Positions 1 through 10,675 of a DNA stretch of 64,000 nt are shown in pieces. This stretch comes from Vicugna pacos (lineage: Eukaryota; Chordata; Mammalia; Artiodactyla; Camelidae): contig NW_027328741.1 of NCBI RefSeq assembly GCF_048564905.1, positions 1,054,001-1,118,000 of the forward strand. The letters are read 5' to 3'. The position numbers and the translations under genes were made by a program. Numbering within the stretch: the first letter of the stretch is position 1; every line of letters begins with the position of its first letter. The notes beneath the pieces were generated by a model. The model did not search any database. It was not told the DNA's origin and saw nothing but the letters and a program-made list of their open reading frames with translations.

Positions 1-92
1 CTCCTTTCGCTTCAAACAGAGAGTCAAATAAGCTGATTCACTTAAGAGTGTGCTTCCAATCACCTATGATATCCTGCTTCCCTCTCCAATCT

Positions 93-1010
93 TTAAGGTT
101 TTGATGTCCTCCTTGCCTTCTTCTTGTTTCTTCTTTGCCACTCATGCTCTTCTTGCATTTCCAATAATGGTTTTCTTCTTTCCATTTCATCTTGCTGCTT
201 TTCTATTCCGGGGAGTATTCTCAACCTTCCTTTTAGAAGAAGTTTTGAACTGCTGAATTCTTTTATGATTTGCCGGTCTGTGGATTGCTCTAGATCTGCC
301 GTTATTAGAAATGGTGGTCATGTGGCATAGGCTACCCTAGGTGGCAGCCTTTGGCCATTCAGGATATGGTCTGTGTCCTGGCACTCCTCCCTGTCCTGCA
401 ATATTGCTGCCGAGTTATAAGCTGAAACCCCTCTGGAGGTTCCCTTGTGACTATGTTCTTTCCTCCAGGTGCATTTTAAATCACTGTGATATTCGTGAAC
501 TTTGTTGATTGGAATCATACAGCTGCTTGTAGGTCTATTGGGATTCCACCTCCTTTGGATGCTGTGTAATTCCTGAATTCGCATAGATGATTTTTTCTTG
601 GCTTTCAACAAGTTTCAGTCTGATATTTCTACAGATAAATTTTCAGACATATTTTATTTCTTTATCTCTTGCTTTTCCATCTGGGACTCTTATGAATTCT
701 AGTCTTTCATGCCGTGTCTTAACCCAGGATACAACAGCAATATTTTCATTGTTTTGCACTTGCTTTCCTATGTCCGAATCTGACCGAGGGATTTCTGTTC
801 CCCTGTCTTCACAGTCATTCACGCGTCCCTCTGCATTATCTAGTCTGCTAAGGACTGAATTTTAGCCCTGATATTATCACATCCACTGAGTTTTCTGATA
901 TCTTTTGGCTCGTCTTTAGACTTTCTCTTCCCCTTTTCTGGTATTCTGCCTTTTGTGATTCTGAGACCCTTTTGTTCTTCAGTGTTTTCCTGACCTCCAT
1001 TTTCAACACT
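93..1010 (-). pseudogene. LINE-1 ORF1 remnant, unit 1
   Basis: On the minus strand this reads as a decayed L1 ORF1 (the trimeric RNA-binding chaperone of LINE-1). From the N side there is a coiled-coil remnant (VLKMEVRKTLKNK near 1010-972). Next, NSVLSRLDNAEGRVNDCEDR near 862-800 resembles the family's SRLDxAEERISxLEDR. Then FIRVPDG near 700 matches the RRM motif LRIIGVPEG, and IQELHSIQRRWNPNRPT near 575-525 matches IQEAQRxPxxxNPKRPT. The C-terminal domain follows: HKGT, SAAILQDREE, LPPRVAYAT, then DLEQSTDRQIIKEF and LLLKGRL against the family's GEIKSFTDKQ, REF and MLKGLL. The reading frame changes at least twice and meets internal stops, so it is not functional. The stop after KKARRTSKP lies at 93-95. 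The true N end may reach about 1255, where the match is loose. I see no ORF2. Confidence 0.8.
334..347 (+). promoter_or_regulatory. CTCF-like core motif, unit 1
   Basis: The sequence accctaggtggcag matches 12 of 14 positions of the CTCF core consensus CCASYAGRKGGCRS, including the whole AGRKGGCRS half. It falls inside the L1 ORF1 remnant and recurs once per unit in the same orientation. Matching was done by eye; binding is inferred. Confidence 0.45.
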
Positions 1011-1340
1011 TGGACTGCATAGCGTTTTGCAGTCTAATTGTTTGAAAGCTTATCTGTTGGGCCTTCAATATCTTTGGAACTGAAAATGGTACTTCCTATT
1101 TCTTTTACTGTACTTCTTCATCTCTACTGGTCAGGTAATATCAGGTATCTAATGTAGATTTTTAGGGCTATGTTAAGTGAAAATTTTAGACTCTTGTCTC
1201 TACGCAATTCCAAGGGATTTCTGTGAGGACAATTTCTCCTAGACATTGATGCCATATTCTCTTCCTGTGTGTGTTGTCTGGTATATCTCCAATTGCTGGT
1301 GTTGCATTTGTTGTGATGAACAACCCATACTATTTCGATT
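1011..1340 (-). other. Probable upstream or N-terminal L1 remnant, unit 1
   Basis: This lies directly upstream of the recognised ORF1 remnant on the minus strand. A loose ORF1 N-terminal resemblance (EENMASMSRRNCPHRNP, minus, about 1263-1213) and the position suggest L1 origin, but the match is too weak to be sure. The same stretch recurs in every unit at the unit offset. No other gene is visible here. Confidence 0.35.
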
Positions 1341-2720
1341 AGCATAACTTCATTTTGATTACGCTTATCTCACAATTCTGAAAGTGCGCAGGACACGGCC
1401 TCTTGTGGAAATGAGGATTCTAAAGGTTCTCAGCTCTGCATTCTGCTCTATGTCATTTTGGAGTGTTTCCAAAACAGCAAACTGAGAGTGCGCTTGTGCT
1501 TTGTAGTGCCACGGGAATGTCCCAATGAAAGCAGTTCTTCCCAGAGCTTCTCTGTCTACTGAAACACCAGTGGAAGCACATCCATGGATGTCACACATCA
1601 GGGCCTGCTGGAATGATCCCGCAGACCGACCTTGGTGTCCTCGCTGCCGTACCGTGCCGGTGTCATCCAAAATGTAGCATCCGATTTTGGGAGATAGCGC
1701 TGAAGGAAATGCTTCCTCTTCTCACGCTGTGGACTTGGACCACTCTAACTTGTCCTATCATCCTTGTGGCATGGGTGCACGAAGGCCACCGCAGAGCTGT
1801 TGCGCATCCTGTGCCTCAAACCAAACCATAATCCCAGCCCAGGTTATGAATGTAGCAGATCCTAAGGCTTTTCATTCTGATTTCAAACCCAAGCCCCCCT
1901 GGGTCCCTCAGACCAGATGCACGATATCTCTGATTCAGCCCCACACGTGCTCTATTGGCAAAATGCCCAATTGGTCCCTGGTCCTGCAGATGCACTGGGT
2001 GTGGCCATGGGACATATCGGTAATCTCAACCGCGCGACCAGTGTGGTTGATTTATCATTGGTACACTGTTCGGTTTGCTCTCTTGATTAGACCCACCACA
2101 TCCCACAACGCACTCCAGATCCCTGAGACTCAGCGTATGCCATCAACCGTAGCCCTATACCTCACTTACCGATGCCCCTGCTAACTGTAATTTGGCATCA
2201 CGGATCTTGGTCTCAGAATCAACTGTGGGGATATTTTGCGCTGGTTTCTTTGAGTTCTGTCAGCCAAGCATCTGCTGTGCACTCTTGTAAATCTCAGCAC
2301 ATCACCTTCAATCTCATGTCTCCTGTCCGCTTGAGAGGGTGCGTCCAAGTTAAACAGGGTTTCACCCTTGTTGGTCAGACCCTGCACTGGTTTCCATTCC
2401 CTGCTTTGCCTTCTCCTGCTTCCAGGTGTCCTGAGGCTTCATCCTGTCTTTGGAAGTAACAGACCTCTCTTCGGCAAGTGTCCTGTGCCAAAGGCTGGGT
2501 GAGTGGAATTTTACATTTCTCTGTACAAGGGAGCGCGTGAGTGCAGGTTGCACTTCTTCTCTGCCAACTGGGCATCGATGAATCAACACTATCCAGATAC
2601 ATTTCACAGAAATGTGATATTTGCTTAGCTCTTTGTTTCTATAAAGCCGTGGTGGGAGGGGATGTCCAAAGAAAACTGTTTTGACATTGTGTTGATATCT
2701 CATTTGCAGTCTTTAAGAAT
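1341..2720. other. Unassigned unit segment A (unit 1)
   Basis: No family is recognised here. The plus strand has an open frame of up to 165 codons (1687-2184) followed, with a 13-base overlap, by one of 95 codons (2172-2459). The minus strand has frames of 101 codons (1365-1670) and 113 codons (2362-2703). They overlap on opposite strands, show no known motif, and the 165-codon frame is cut to 161, 107 or 68 codons in other units, so I do not call genes. The position upstream of the L1 remnant would allow an old L1 5' region, which I cannot confirm. The same content recurs in every unit. Confidence 0.6.
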
Positions 2721-2937
2721 TTTAACAGAATTCATTTCCATGTTTTGGGAGTTATACGAAAATGAAGTTATTTTTTGAAACACACTAAATGGACATAGAA
2801 GCCAGACTTGTCAATTTTGGTAACATTTTGTCAGCTCTACGGAAAACCTAGACAGATAGAATGCAAACTAGCAGTCCAAACTGTTAAAGGGGTCATGTCA
2901 GCTCTTTACGGTTGAAGCCTCCGAGACCAACAGGAAC

Positions 2938-2968
2938 CATGAAATAACTATTGGAAACATGAAATAAC
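2938..2968 (+). repeat. Short direct repeat catgaaataac x2
   Basis: Two copies of catgaaataac lie 20 bases apart (2938-2948 and 2958-2968). They recur in the units inspected; unit 8 has a changed first copy flank (gaaataattattgg near 39985). No function can be assigned. Confidence 0.6.
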
Positions 2969-3275
2969 CCCCAACCTTGGATACACTTGGGCATGTGGTG
3001 CCCTTTAGTCCTATTTGTCACCGACTGGCCAATGTTGGCATTTCAAGGGGTAACATCCCTCTCTAGGAAAATACAAGAGGAAACAAACCAAATATATATA
3101 TTTAGGTTTGAATCCAAAAGCACCTAGAGGCATTATAGCTAGGAGAACCCTGCTGCAGTTATGCTTGTCTATGGAGAACCAGGTGTTCTTCTATCAGTGA
3201 TGAGAACAGTTAATCTTCCGATCATGTTGGGTAAAGCCATTTAACGCAACCAAGTCTGCACCCACATGATATAGT

Positions 3276-3287
3276 GCCCCCGGGGGC
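3276..3287. repeat. 12-bp GC palindrome gcccccgggggc
   Basis: A perfect GC palindrome in an otherwise AT-rich stretch. It is present in all complete units except unit 2 (8567-8578), where it reads gcccccggggtc. On the minus strand gcccccgggggcac (3274-3287) matches 11 of 14 CTCF consensus positions, so it could be a second, weaker site facing the other way; it would also suit GC-box proteins. Confidence 0.55.
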
Positions 3288-3756
3288 TTGACTCAAGTGA
3301 AAGACGATCCACATAAGCTGTGTCTTTAATGTCATTGGCGACTTTTACAGTACACTTCACTTTCTGACTTGTACTATTTACCTATACTGTCTTGAAAAAC
3401 TGAGGCCTAATACAGATTCAAGTTCAGTCAAAGATTCCCCTCACTTACCACACTCCCTTCACCCCAGGGAAGACATAAACACAACATTTGCTGAATCTAG
3501 CCGAAGGCCATCGTTTCTAGGTGTGAGCTATGTATTCAATTCCTATGTATTTCAGCCGAGACTATTTGACCTTTAAGGAGTTCACTGTTGTTCACAGAGT
3601 GTGAAGCTGGAGGAACTCTGATTCTAGGAGGGACTTGCCCTTCTCCTAATGGCTTCATTGCCGCTCAGGTACTGAACCTTCCAAATGGATGCGTGAGTGG
3701 AGGGGTGGGAAGGGCAAGTGCTTGCAAGCTAGGCCCAAACCTGGGAAAAGGCTTAC

Positions 3757-4382
3757 CTGGGCTTGGTGAATTTTGGTCTGAATGGCTTGGGAAGGCCCCT
3801 TGGGACGTGTGGATTCTCACGACCTCTTCCAAGAACAGGAGCGTTTTGATCATCTCTGCCATCTCTTCTCTTGCACACGTCAGGGACCTTGGACCCGTTC
3901 TTGGAGAAGAGAATTGAGGAAATTCCTCAAGTCCACGTTGGCACTCCGTATGTTTCTGCCAGTATCAGCGAGGTTCAATATGTCTCCTGAATGTCTTTTG
4001 AGCCTGGTATCCTCTACAGCTGTCTCCACGCCAGTATTCTCCATTGGAGCAGAACATCTCTCATCCATGTGTTCGCATCTCTCCTCAATCCGTGCAGCCA
4101 GCTTTTCGGCCAGCTTCTCTTCGTGACTCCCCTAAAGTCGACTTCACCAGGACTGGGCAAGTCTGAAAGTACCTCGGAGCCTCACCAGTAAGCTGATGAC
4201 AGGCAGATCTTCCACTGTCTGCCCTTTCAGGTTCTGGAAACTGACCTGTGAACTCAGGTCTTTGGGCAGCAGAAGTATCTCGAACTTACACAGCTTCCCG
4301 GACCAAACACCTAAGCCAAGCTCCACAGAGGCCTGCAGACCCTCCATCACACTGATCCACCCACAGAACTCGGCCCGGTTAC
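3757..4382 (-). pseudogene. Exon-like block, unit 1 (two candidate exons, family unknown)
   Basis: On the minus strand a frame open for 99 codons (4443-4144) contains a candidate exon 4382-4186 bounded by a TAG acceptor and a GTGAGG donor. After 54 bases, a TTTAG acceptor opens a second candidate exon, 4131-3757, ending at a strong CCCAG/GTAAGC donor. The frame is kept across the 54-base gap (phase 0). The second exon encodes a charged, helix-like stretch (GSHEEKLAEKLAARIEER) and meets a stop after LLQERVQGP at about 3882-3880. An intron of 54 bases is below the usual mammalian minimum, and I do not recognise the product. It could be a decayed host gene fragment captured in the repeat, or chance. 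The splice dinucleotides are kept in all twelve units, but homogenisation alone would keep them. Confidence 0.35.
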
Positions 4383-5292
4383 CTAGGATCCAACAGCCAC
4401 AACAAGCCTCGTGGAACACACCAACATTCCACCTGGAATCCAACTGGTAACTGCCATCCCCAATGGCTGCGGCATCTTGTCAGTGTTGGGGGAGGGGCTG
4501 CATCCGACGAGAGGTTCCTAAAGTAAATGTGGTTCTGCCCACTAGCGTCCCATGGGCCTTTCTTCTTCCCTCTTTCCTTTTGTTCAGATCTGTATGAACA
4601 GTACCAATGGAAAGAAGTGTGTCTCTTTTCAGTTGAAGGTTTCACACGTCTTTAAACTTTCTCAGAGTTCACAGTACACAGAGACCCAGTAAAGGAGACT
4701 TATGTTCCTATAATATCCGTACAACCGGAATACATATGCGTCGCATGATTTCTGCTGAAAAACCCACACTCTCAGGACATGGATCTATTGGTTTCATGGG
4801 GGCTGAATTTCCAAGAAATGAAACCAACCCCAATGTGCACTTTACTGTCTGTCTCTTTTGCTCTTAGTACACTTTGGCAGAGCTACTTGCCTTTGTTATA
4901 GGCTTCTTACAATTCTTCTCTACGTAGCGTAGAATATGGCATTCCTTCTTCCTGTTGGAAGACATACAAAACTACATCACGGACTAGGAATCCAGTGGAT
5001 TCCAAATCGGCATTTGGGTGAGGTCACGATATGCTCTTATGAATCTATATTTACGAATATGAATGCACGCCTCTGATTTCCGAATACAAGTGTGCTGAGT
5101 ACATGCAAGCCGCAATACTGGGTCGATTCGTGCTGAATGATCCTTGACATCACCTTGAGTATTTTCTTTTGAATAATCATGTTTCCCATGGTATATGTCA
5201 GCCAACCGTACCATTTTGGTGCATGTTTGTTGGTTTGATTCTTTGTTGGTCTGCTTCTCGCTTGTTTTGCAAACACGTCAGGACATGCATCT
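4383..5292. other. Unassigned unit segment C (unit 1)
   Basis: Only short open frames, on both strands, with no recognised family (88 codons 4379-4645 minus; 76 codons 4984-5214 minus; 75 codons 5169-5396 plus). It contains the short inverted repeat at 4919-4933. It joins directly to the next unit without any boundary sequence. Confidence 0.6.
4919..4933. repeat. 15-bp inverted repeat tctacgtagcgtaga
   Basis: Six-base arms tctacg and cgtaga flank a three-base centre. It is perfect in most units; unit 10 has tctatg (52556-52561) and unit 9 ends cgtagt. It carries two CpGs. It may be chance. Confidence 0.5.
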
Positions 5293-5384
5293 CTCCTTTC
5301 GCTTCAAACAGAGAGTCAAATAAGCTGATTCACTTAAGAGAGTGCTCCCAATCACCTATGATTTCCTGCTTCCCTCTCCAATCT

Positions 5385-6301
5385 TTAAGGTTTTGATGTC
5401 CTCCTTGCCTTCTTCTTGTTTCTTCTTTGCCACTCATGCTCTTCTTTCATTTCCAATAATTGTTTTCTTCTTTCCATTTCATCTTGCTGCTTTTCTATTC
5501 CAGGGAGTATTCTCAACCTTCCTTTTAGAAGAAGTTTTGAACTGCTGAATTCTTTTATGATTTGCCGGTCTGTGGATTGCTCTAGCTCTGCCGTTATTAG
5601 AAATGGTGGTCATGTGGCATAGGCTACCCTAGGTGGCAGCCTTTGGCCATTCAGGATATGTTCTGTGTCCTGGCACTCCTCCCTGTCCTGCAATATTGCT
5701 GCCGAGTTATAAGCTGAAACCCCTCTGGAGGTTCCCTTGTGACTATGTTGTTTCCTCCAGGTGCATTTTAAATCACTGTGATATTCGTGAACTTTGTTGA
5801 TTGGAATCATACAGCTGCTTGTAGGTCTATTGGGATTCCACCTCCTTTGGATGCTGTGTAATTCCTGAATTCGCATAGATGATTTTTTCTTGGCTTTCAA
5901 CAAGTTTCAGTCTGATATTTCTACAGATAAATTTTCAGACATATTTTATTTCTTTATCTCTTGCTTTTCCATATGGGACTCTTATGAATTCTAGTCTTTC
6001 ATGCCCTGTCTTAACCCAGGATACAACAGCAATATTTTCATTGTTTTGCACTTGCTTTCCTATGTCCGAATCTGACCGAGGGATTTCTGTTCCCCTGTCT
6101 TCACAGTCATTCACGCGTCCCTCTGCATTATCTAGTCTGCTAAGGACTGAATTTTAGCCCTGATATTATCACATCCACTGAGTTTTCTGATATCTTTTGG
6201 CTCGTCTTTAGACTTTCTCTTCCCCTTTTCTGGTATTCTGCCTTTTGTGATTCTGAGACCCTTTTTTCTTCAGTGATTTCCTGACCTCCATTTTCAACAC
6301 T
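5385..6301 (-). pseudogene. LINE-1 ORF1 remnant, unit 2
   Basis: Same decayed L1 ORF1 as in unit 1. The one-base loss near 6265 lies in its coiled-coil part. One change alters the C-terminal domain residue D to E (CQDTEHIL). Confidence 0.8.
5626..5639 (+). promoter_or_regulatory. CTCF-like core motif, unit 2
   Basis: Identical 14-base core to unit 1. Confidence 0.45.
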
Positions 6302-9047
6302 TGGACTGCATAGCGTTTTGCAGTCTAGTTGCTTGAAAGCTTATCTTTTGGGCCTTCAATATCTTTGGAACTGAAAATGGTACTTCCTATTTCTTTTACT
6401 GTACTTCTTCATCTCTACTGGTCAGGTAATATCAGGTATCTAATGTAGATTTTTAGGGCTATGTTAAGTGAAAATTTTAGACTCTTGTCTCTACGCAATT
6501 CCAAGGGATTTCTGTGAGGACAATTTCTCCTAGACATTGATGCCAAATTCTGTTCCTGTGTGTGTTGTCTGGTTTATCTCCAATTGCTGGTGTTGCATTT
6601 GTTGTGATGAACAACCCATACTATTTCGATTAGCATAACTTCATTTTGATTACGCTTATCTCACAATTCTGAAAGTGCGCAGGACACGGCCTCTTGTGGA
6701 AATGAGGATTCTAAAGGTTCTCAGCACTGCATTCTGCTCTATGTCATTTTGGAGTGTTTCCAAAACAGCAAACTGAGAGTGCGCTTGTGCTTTGTAGTGC
6801 CACGGGAATGTCCCAATGAAAGCAGTTCTTCCCAGACCTTCTCTGTCTACTGAAACACCAGTGGAAGCACATCCATGGATGTCACACATCAGGGCCTGCT
6901 GGAATGATCCCGCAGACCGACCTTGGTGTCCTCGCTGCCGTACCGTGCCGGTGCCATCCAAAATGTAGCATCCGATTTTGGGAGATAGTGCTGAAGGAAA
7001 TGCTTCCTCTTCTCACGCTGTGGACTTGGACCACTCTACCTTGTCCTATCATCCTTGTGGCACGTGTGCACGAAGGCCACCACAGAGCTGTTGCGCATCC
7101 TGTGCCTCAAACCAAACCATAATCCCAGCCCAGTTTATGAATGTAGCAGATCCTAAGGCTTTTCATTCTGATTTCAAACCCAAGGCCCCCTGGATCAGTC
7201 AGACCAGATGCACGATAGCTCTGATTCAGCCCCACACGTTCTCTATTGGCAAAATGCCCAATTGGTCCCTGGTCCTGCAGATGCACTGGGTGTGGCCATG
7301 GGACATATCGGTAATCTCAACCGCGCGACCAGTGTGGTTGATTTATCATTGGTACACTGTTCGGTTTGCTCTCTTGATTAGACCCACCACATCCCACAAC
7401 GCACTACAGATCCCTGAGACTCAGCGTATGCCATCAACCGTAGCCCTATACCTCACTTACTGATGCTCCTGCTAACTGTAATTTGGCATCACGGATCTTG
7501 GTCTCAGAATCAACTGTGGGGATATTTTGCGCTGGTTTCTTTGAGTTCTGTCAGCCAAGCATCTGCTGTGCACTCTTGTAAATCTCAGCACATCACCTTC
7601 AATCTCATGTCTCCTGTCCGCTTGAGAGGGTGCGTCCAAGTTAAACAGGGTTTCACCCTTGTTGGTCAGACCCTGCACTGGTTTCCATTCCCTGCTTTGC
7701 CTTCTCCTGCTTCCAGGTGTCCTGAGGCCACATCCTGTCTTTGGAAGTAACAGACCTCTCTTCGGCAAGTGTCCTGTGCCAAAGGCTGGGTGAGTGGAGT
7801 TTTACATTTCTCTGTACAAGGGAGCGCGTGAGTGCAGGTTGCACTTCTTCTCTGCCAACTGGGCATCGATGAATCAACACTATCCAGATACATTTCACAG
7901 AAATGTGATATTTGCTTAGCTCTTGGTTTCTATACAGCCGTGGTGGGAGGGGTTGTCCAAAGAAACCTGTTTTGACATTGTGTTGATATCTCATTTGCAG
8001 TCTTTAAGAATTTTAACAGAATTCATTTCCATGTTTTGGGAGTTATACGAAAATGAAGTTATTTTTTGAAACACACTAAATCGACCTAGAAGCCAGACTT
8101 GTCAATTTTGGTAACATTTTGTCAGCTCTACGGAAAACCTAGACAGATAGAATGCAAACTAGCAGTCCAAACTGTTAAAGGGGTCATGTCAGCTATTTAC
8201 GGTTGAAGCCTCCGAGACCAACAGGAACCATGAAATAACTATTGGAAACATGAAATAACCCCCAACCTTGGATAAACTTGGGCATGTGGTGCCCTTTATT
8301 CCTATTTGTCACCGACTGGCCAATGTTGGCATTTCAAGGGGTAACATCCCTCTCTAGGAAAATACAAGAGGAAACAAACCAAATATATACATTTAGGTTT
8401 GAATCCAAAAGCACCTAGAGGCATTATAGCTAGGAGAACCCTGCTGCAGTTATGCTTGTCTATGGAGAACCAGGTGTTCTTCTATCAGTGATGAGAACAG
8501 TTAATCTTCCGATCATGTTGGGTAAAGCCATTTAACGCAACCAAGTCTGCACCCACATGATATAGTGCCCCCGGGGTCTTGACTCAAGTGAAAGACGATC
8601 CACATAAGCTGTGTCTTTAATGTCATTGGCGACTTTTACAGTACACTTCACTTTCTGACTTGTACTATTTACCTATACTGTCTTGAAAAACTGAGGCCTA
8701 ATACAGATTCAAGTTCAGTCAAAGATTCCCCTCACTTACCACACTCCCTTCACCCCAGGGAAGACATAAACACAACATTTGCTGAATCTAGCGGAAGGCC
8801 ATCGTTTCTAGGTGTGAGCTAAGTATTCAATTCCTATCTATTTCAGCCGAGACTATTTGACCTTTAAGGAGTTCACTGTTGTTCACAGAGTGTGAAGCTG
8901 GAGGAACTCTGATTCTAGGAGGGACTTGCCCTTCTCCTAATGGCTTCATTGCCGCTCAGGTACTGAACCTTCAAAATGGATGCGTGAGTGGAGGGGAGGG
9001 AAGGGCAAGTGCTTGCTAGCTAGGCCCAAACCTGGGAAAAGGCTTAC

Positions 9048-9673
9048 CTGGGCTTGGTGAATTTTGGTCTGAATGGCTTGGGAAGGCCCCTTGGGACGTG
9101 TGGATCCTCACGACCTCTTCCAAGAACAGGAGCGTTTTGATCATCTCTGCCATCTCTTCTCTTGCACACGTCAGGGACCTTGGACCCGTTCTTGGAGAAG
9201 AGAATTGAGGAACTTCCTCAAGTCCACGTTGGCACTCCGTATGTTTCTGCCAGTATCAGCGAGGTTCAATATGTCTCCTGAATGTCTTTTGAGCCTGGTA
9301 TCCTCTACAGCTGTCTCCACGCCAGTATTCTCCATTGTAGCAGAACATCTCTCATCCATGTGTTCGCATCTCTCCTCAATGCGTGCAGCCAACTTTTCGG
9401 CCAGCTTCTCTTCGTGACTCCCCTAAAGTCGACTTCACCAGGACTGGGCAAGTCTGAAAGTACCTCGGAGCCTCACCAGTAAGCTGATGACAGGCAGATC
9501 TTCCACTGTCTGCCCTTTCAGGTTCTGGAAACTGACCTGTGAACTCAGGTCTTTGGGCAGCAGAAGTATCTCGAACTTACACAGCTTCCCGGACCAAAGA
9601 CCTAAGCCAAGCTCCACAGAGGCCTGCAGCCCCTCCATCACACTGATCCACCCACAGAACTCGGCCCGGTTAC
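9048..9673 (-). pseudogene. Exon-like block, unit 2
   Basis: Same two candidate exons and borders as in unit 1. It carries GLGLWSG for GLGVWSG and, like unit 4, an extra upstream ATG in the second exon (MAARIEER). Confidence 0.35.
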
Positions 9674-10675
9674 CTAGGATCCAACAGCCACAACAAGCCT
9701 CGTGGAACACACCAACATTCCACCTGGAATCCAACCGGTAACTGCCATCCCCAATGGCTGCTGCATCTTGTCAGTGTTGGGGGAGGGGCTGCATCCGACG
9801 AGAGGTTCCTAAAGTCAATGTGGTTCTGCCCACTAGCGTCCCATGGGCCTTTCTTCTTCCCTCTTTCCTTTTGTTCAGATCTGTATGCACAGTACCAATG
9901 GAGAGAAGTGTGTCCCTTTTCAGTTGAAGGTTTCACACGTCTTTAAACTTTCTAAGAGTTCACAGTACACAGAGACCCAGTAAAGGAGACTTATGTTCCT
10001 ATAATATCCGTACAACCGGAATACATATGCGTCGCATGATTTCTGCTGAAAAACCCACACTCTCAGGACCTGGATCTATTTGATTCATGGGGGCTGAATT
10101 TCCAAGAAATGAAACCAACCCCAATGTGCACGTTACTGTCTGTCTCTTTTGTTCTTAGTACTCTTTGGCAGAGCTACTTGCCTTTGTTATAGGCTTCTTA
10201 CAATTCTTCTCTACGTAGCGTAGAATATGGCATTCCTTCATCCTTTTGGAAGACATACAAGACTACATCACGGACTAGGAATCTAGTGGATTCCAAATCG
10301 GCATTTGGGTGAGGTCACGATATGCTCTTATGAATGTATATTTACGAATATGAATGCACGCCTCTGATTTCCGAATACATGTGTGCTGAGTACATGCAAG
10401 CCGCAATACTGGGTCGATGCATGCTGAATGATCCTTGACATCACTTTGAGTATTTTCTTTTGAATAATCATGTTTCCCATGGTATATGTCAGCCAACCGT
10501 ACCATTTTGGTGCATGTTTGTTGGTTTGATTCTTTGTTGGTCTGCTTCTCGCTTGTTTTGCAAACTCGTCAGGACATGCATCTCTCCTTTCGCTTCAAAC
10601 AGAGAGTCAAATAAGCTGATTCACTTAAGAGAGTGCTCCCAATCACCTATGATTTCCTGCTTCCCTCTCCAATCT

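Larger units (their letters stand above)
2721..3590. other. Unassigned unit segment B (unit 1)
   Basis: AT-richer noncoding stretch with no long open frame. It holds an 11-base direct repeat catgaaataac at 2938-2948 and 2958-2968, a short AT run (aaatatatatattta near 3091) that differs between units, and the GC palindrome at 3276-3287. I see no recognised mobile element in it. Confidence 0.6.
1..5292 (+). repeat. Array unit 1 (5292 bp), reference unit
   Basis: Used here as the coordinate reference. It carries private changes, for example agatctgcc near 292 where other units have agctctgcc or a near variant, cttatctgttggg near 1050, and tcctatgtatttcag near 3541 where most units have tcctatctatttcag. 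It shares linked variants with unit 9, including the ggcatgggtgcacg and ccaccgcag pair near 1768-1796 and ctataaagccgtgg near 2640. Confidence 0.97.
5293..10583 (+). repeat. Array unit 2 (5291 bp)
   Basis: It is one base shorter than the reference: the run after gagaccc near 6258-6270 reads as uninterrupted T with the G lost. Its right part (about 9000-10500) shares a set of variants with unit 4, including ccaaagacctaagcc near 9595, tagtactctttgg near 10157, atgaatgtatatttacg near 10331 and gatgcatgctg near 10417. Its copy of the GC palindrome is altered to ggggtc. Confidence 0.97.

Noticed and set aside
3-21. CENP-B box-like sequence around ttcgcttcaaacagag at each unit start.
   Set aside because: Only 7 of 9 essential positions match by eye and the CGGG end is lost, so a centromeric role is not supported.
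1687-2459. Plus-strand open frames of 165 and 95 codons with a short overlap, the longest in the window.
   Set aside because: No recognised motif; the first frame is cut to 161 codons in units 2 and 11, 107 in units 3, 5 and 6, and 68 in unit 7. Openness elsewhere is explained by homogenisation.
2362-2703. Minus-strand 113-codon frame open in all twelve units.
   Set aside because: It overlaps another frame on the same strand and a plus-strand frame, matches no family I know, and shared openness is expected in a homogenised array.
3085-3110. Microsatellite-like AT run differing between units.
   Set aside because: It is only a few ta steps long and differs by one base between units, so it is a variant marker and not a separate repeat.
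1341-3590. Possible LTR or other retroviral remnant in the unassigned segments.
   Set aside because: I found no paired long terminal repeats, primer site, or protein-like stretch of a retroviral family.
3782-4126. Plus-strand 114-codon frame, serine-rich.
   Set aside because: It is antisense to the exon-like block and its composition looks like a shadow of the charged minus-strand frame.
5000-5292. Start of L1 ORF2 downstream of the ORF1 remnant on the minus strand.
   Set aside because: The translation of this stretch does not resemble the ORF2 endonuclease start, so only ORF1 is annotated.
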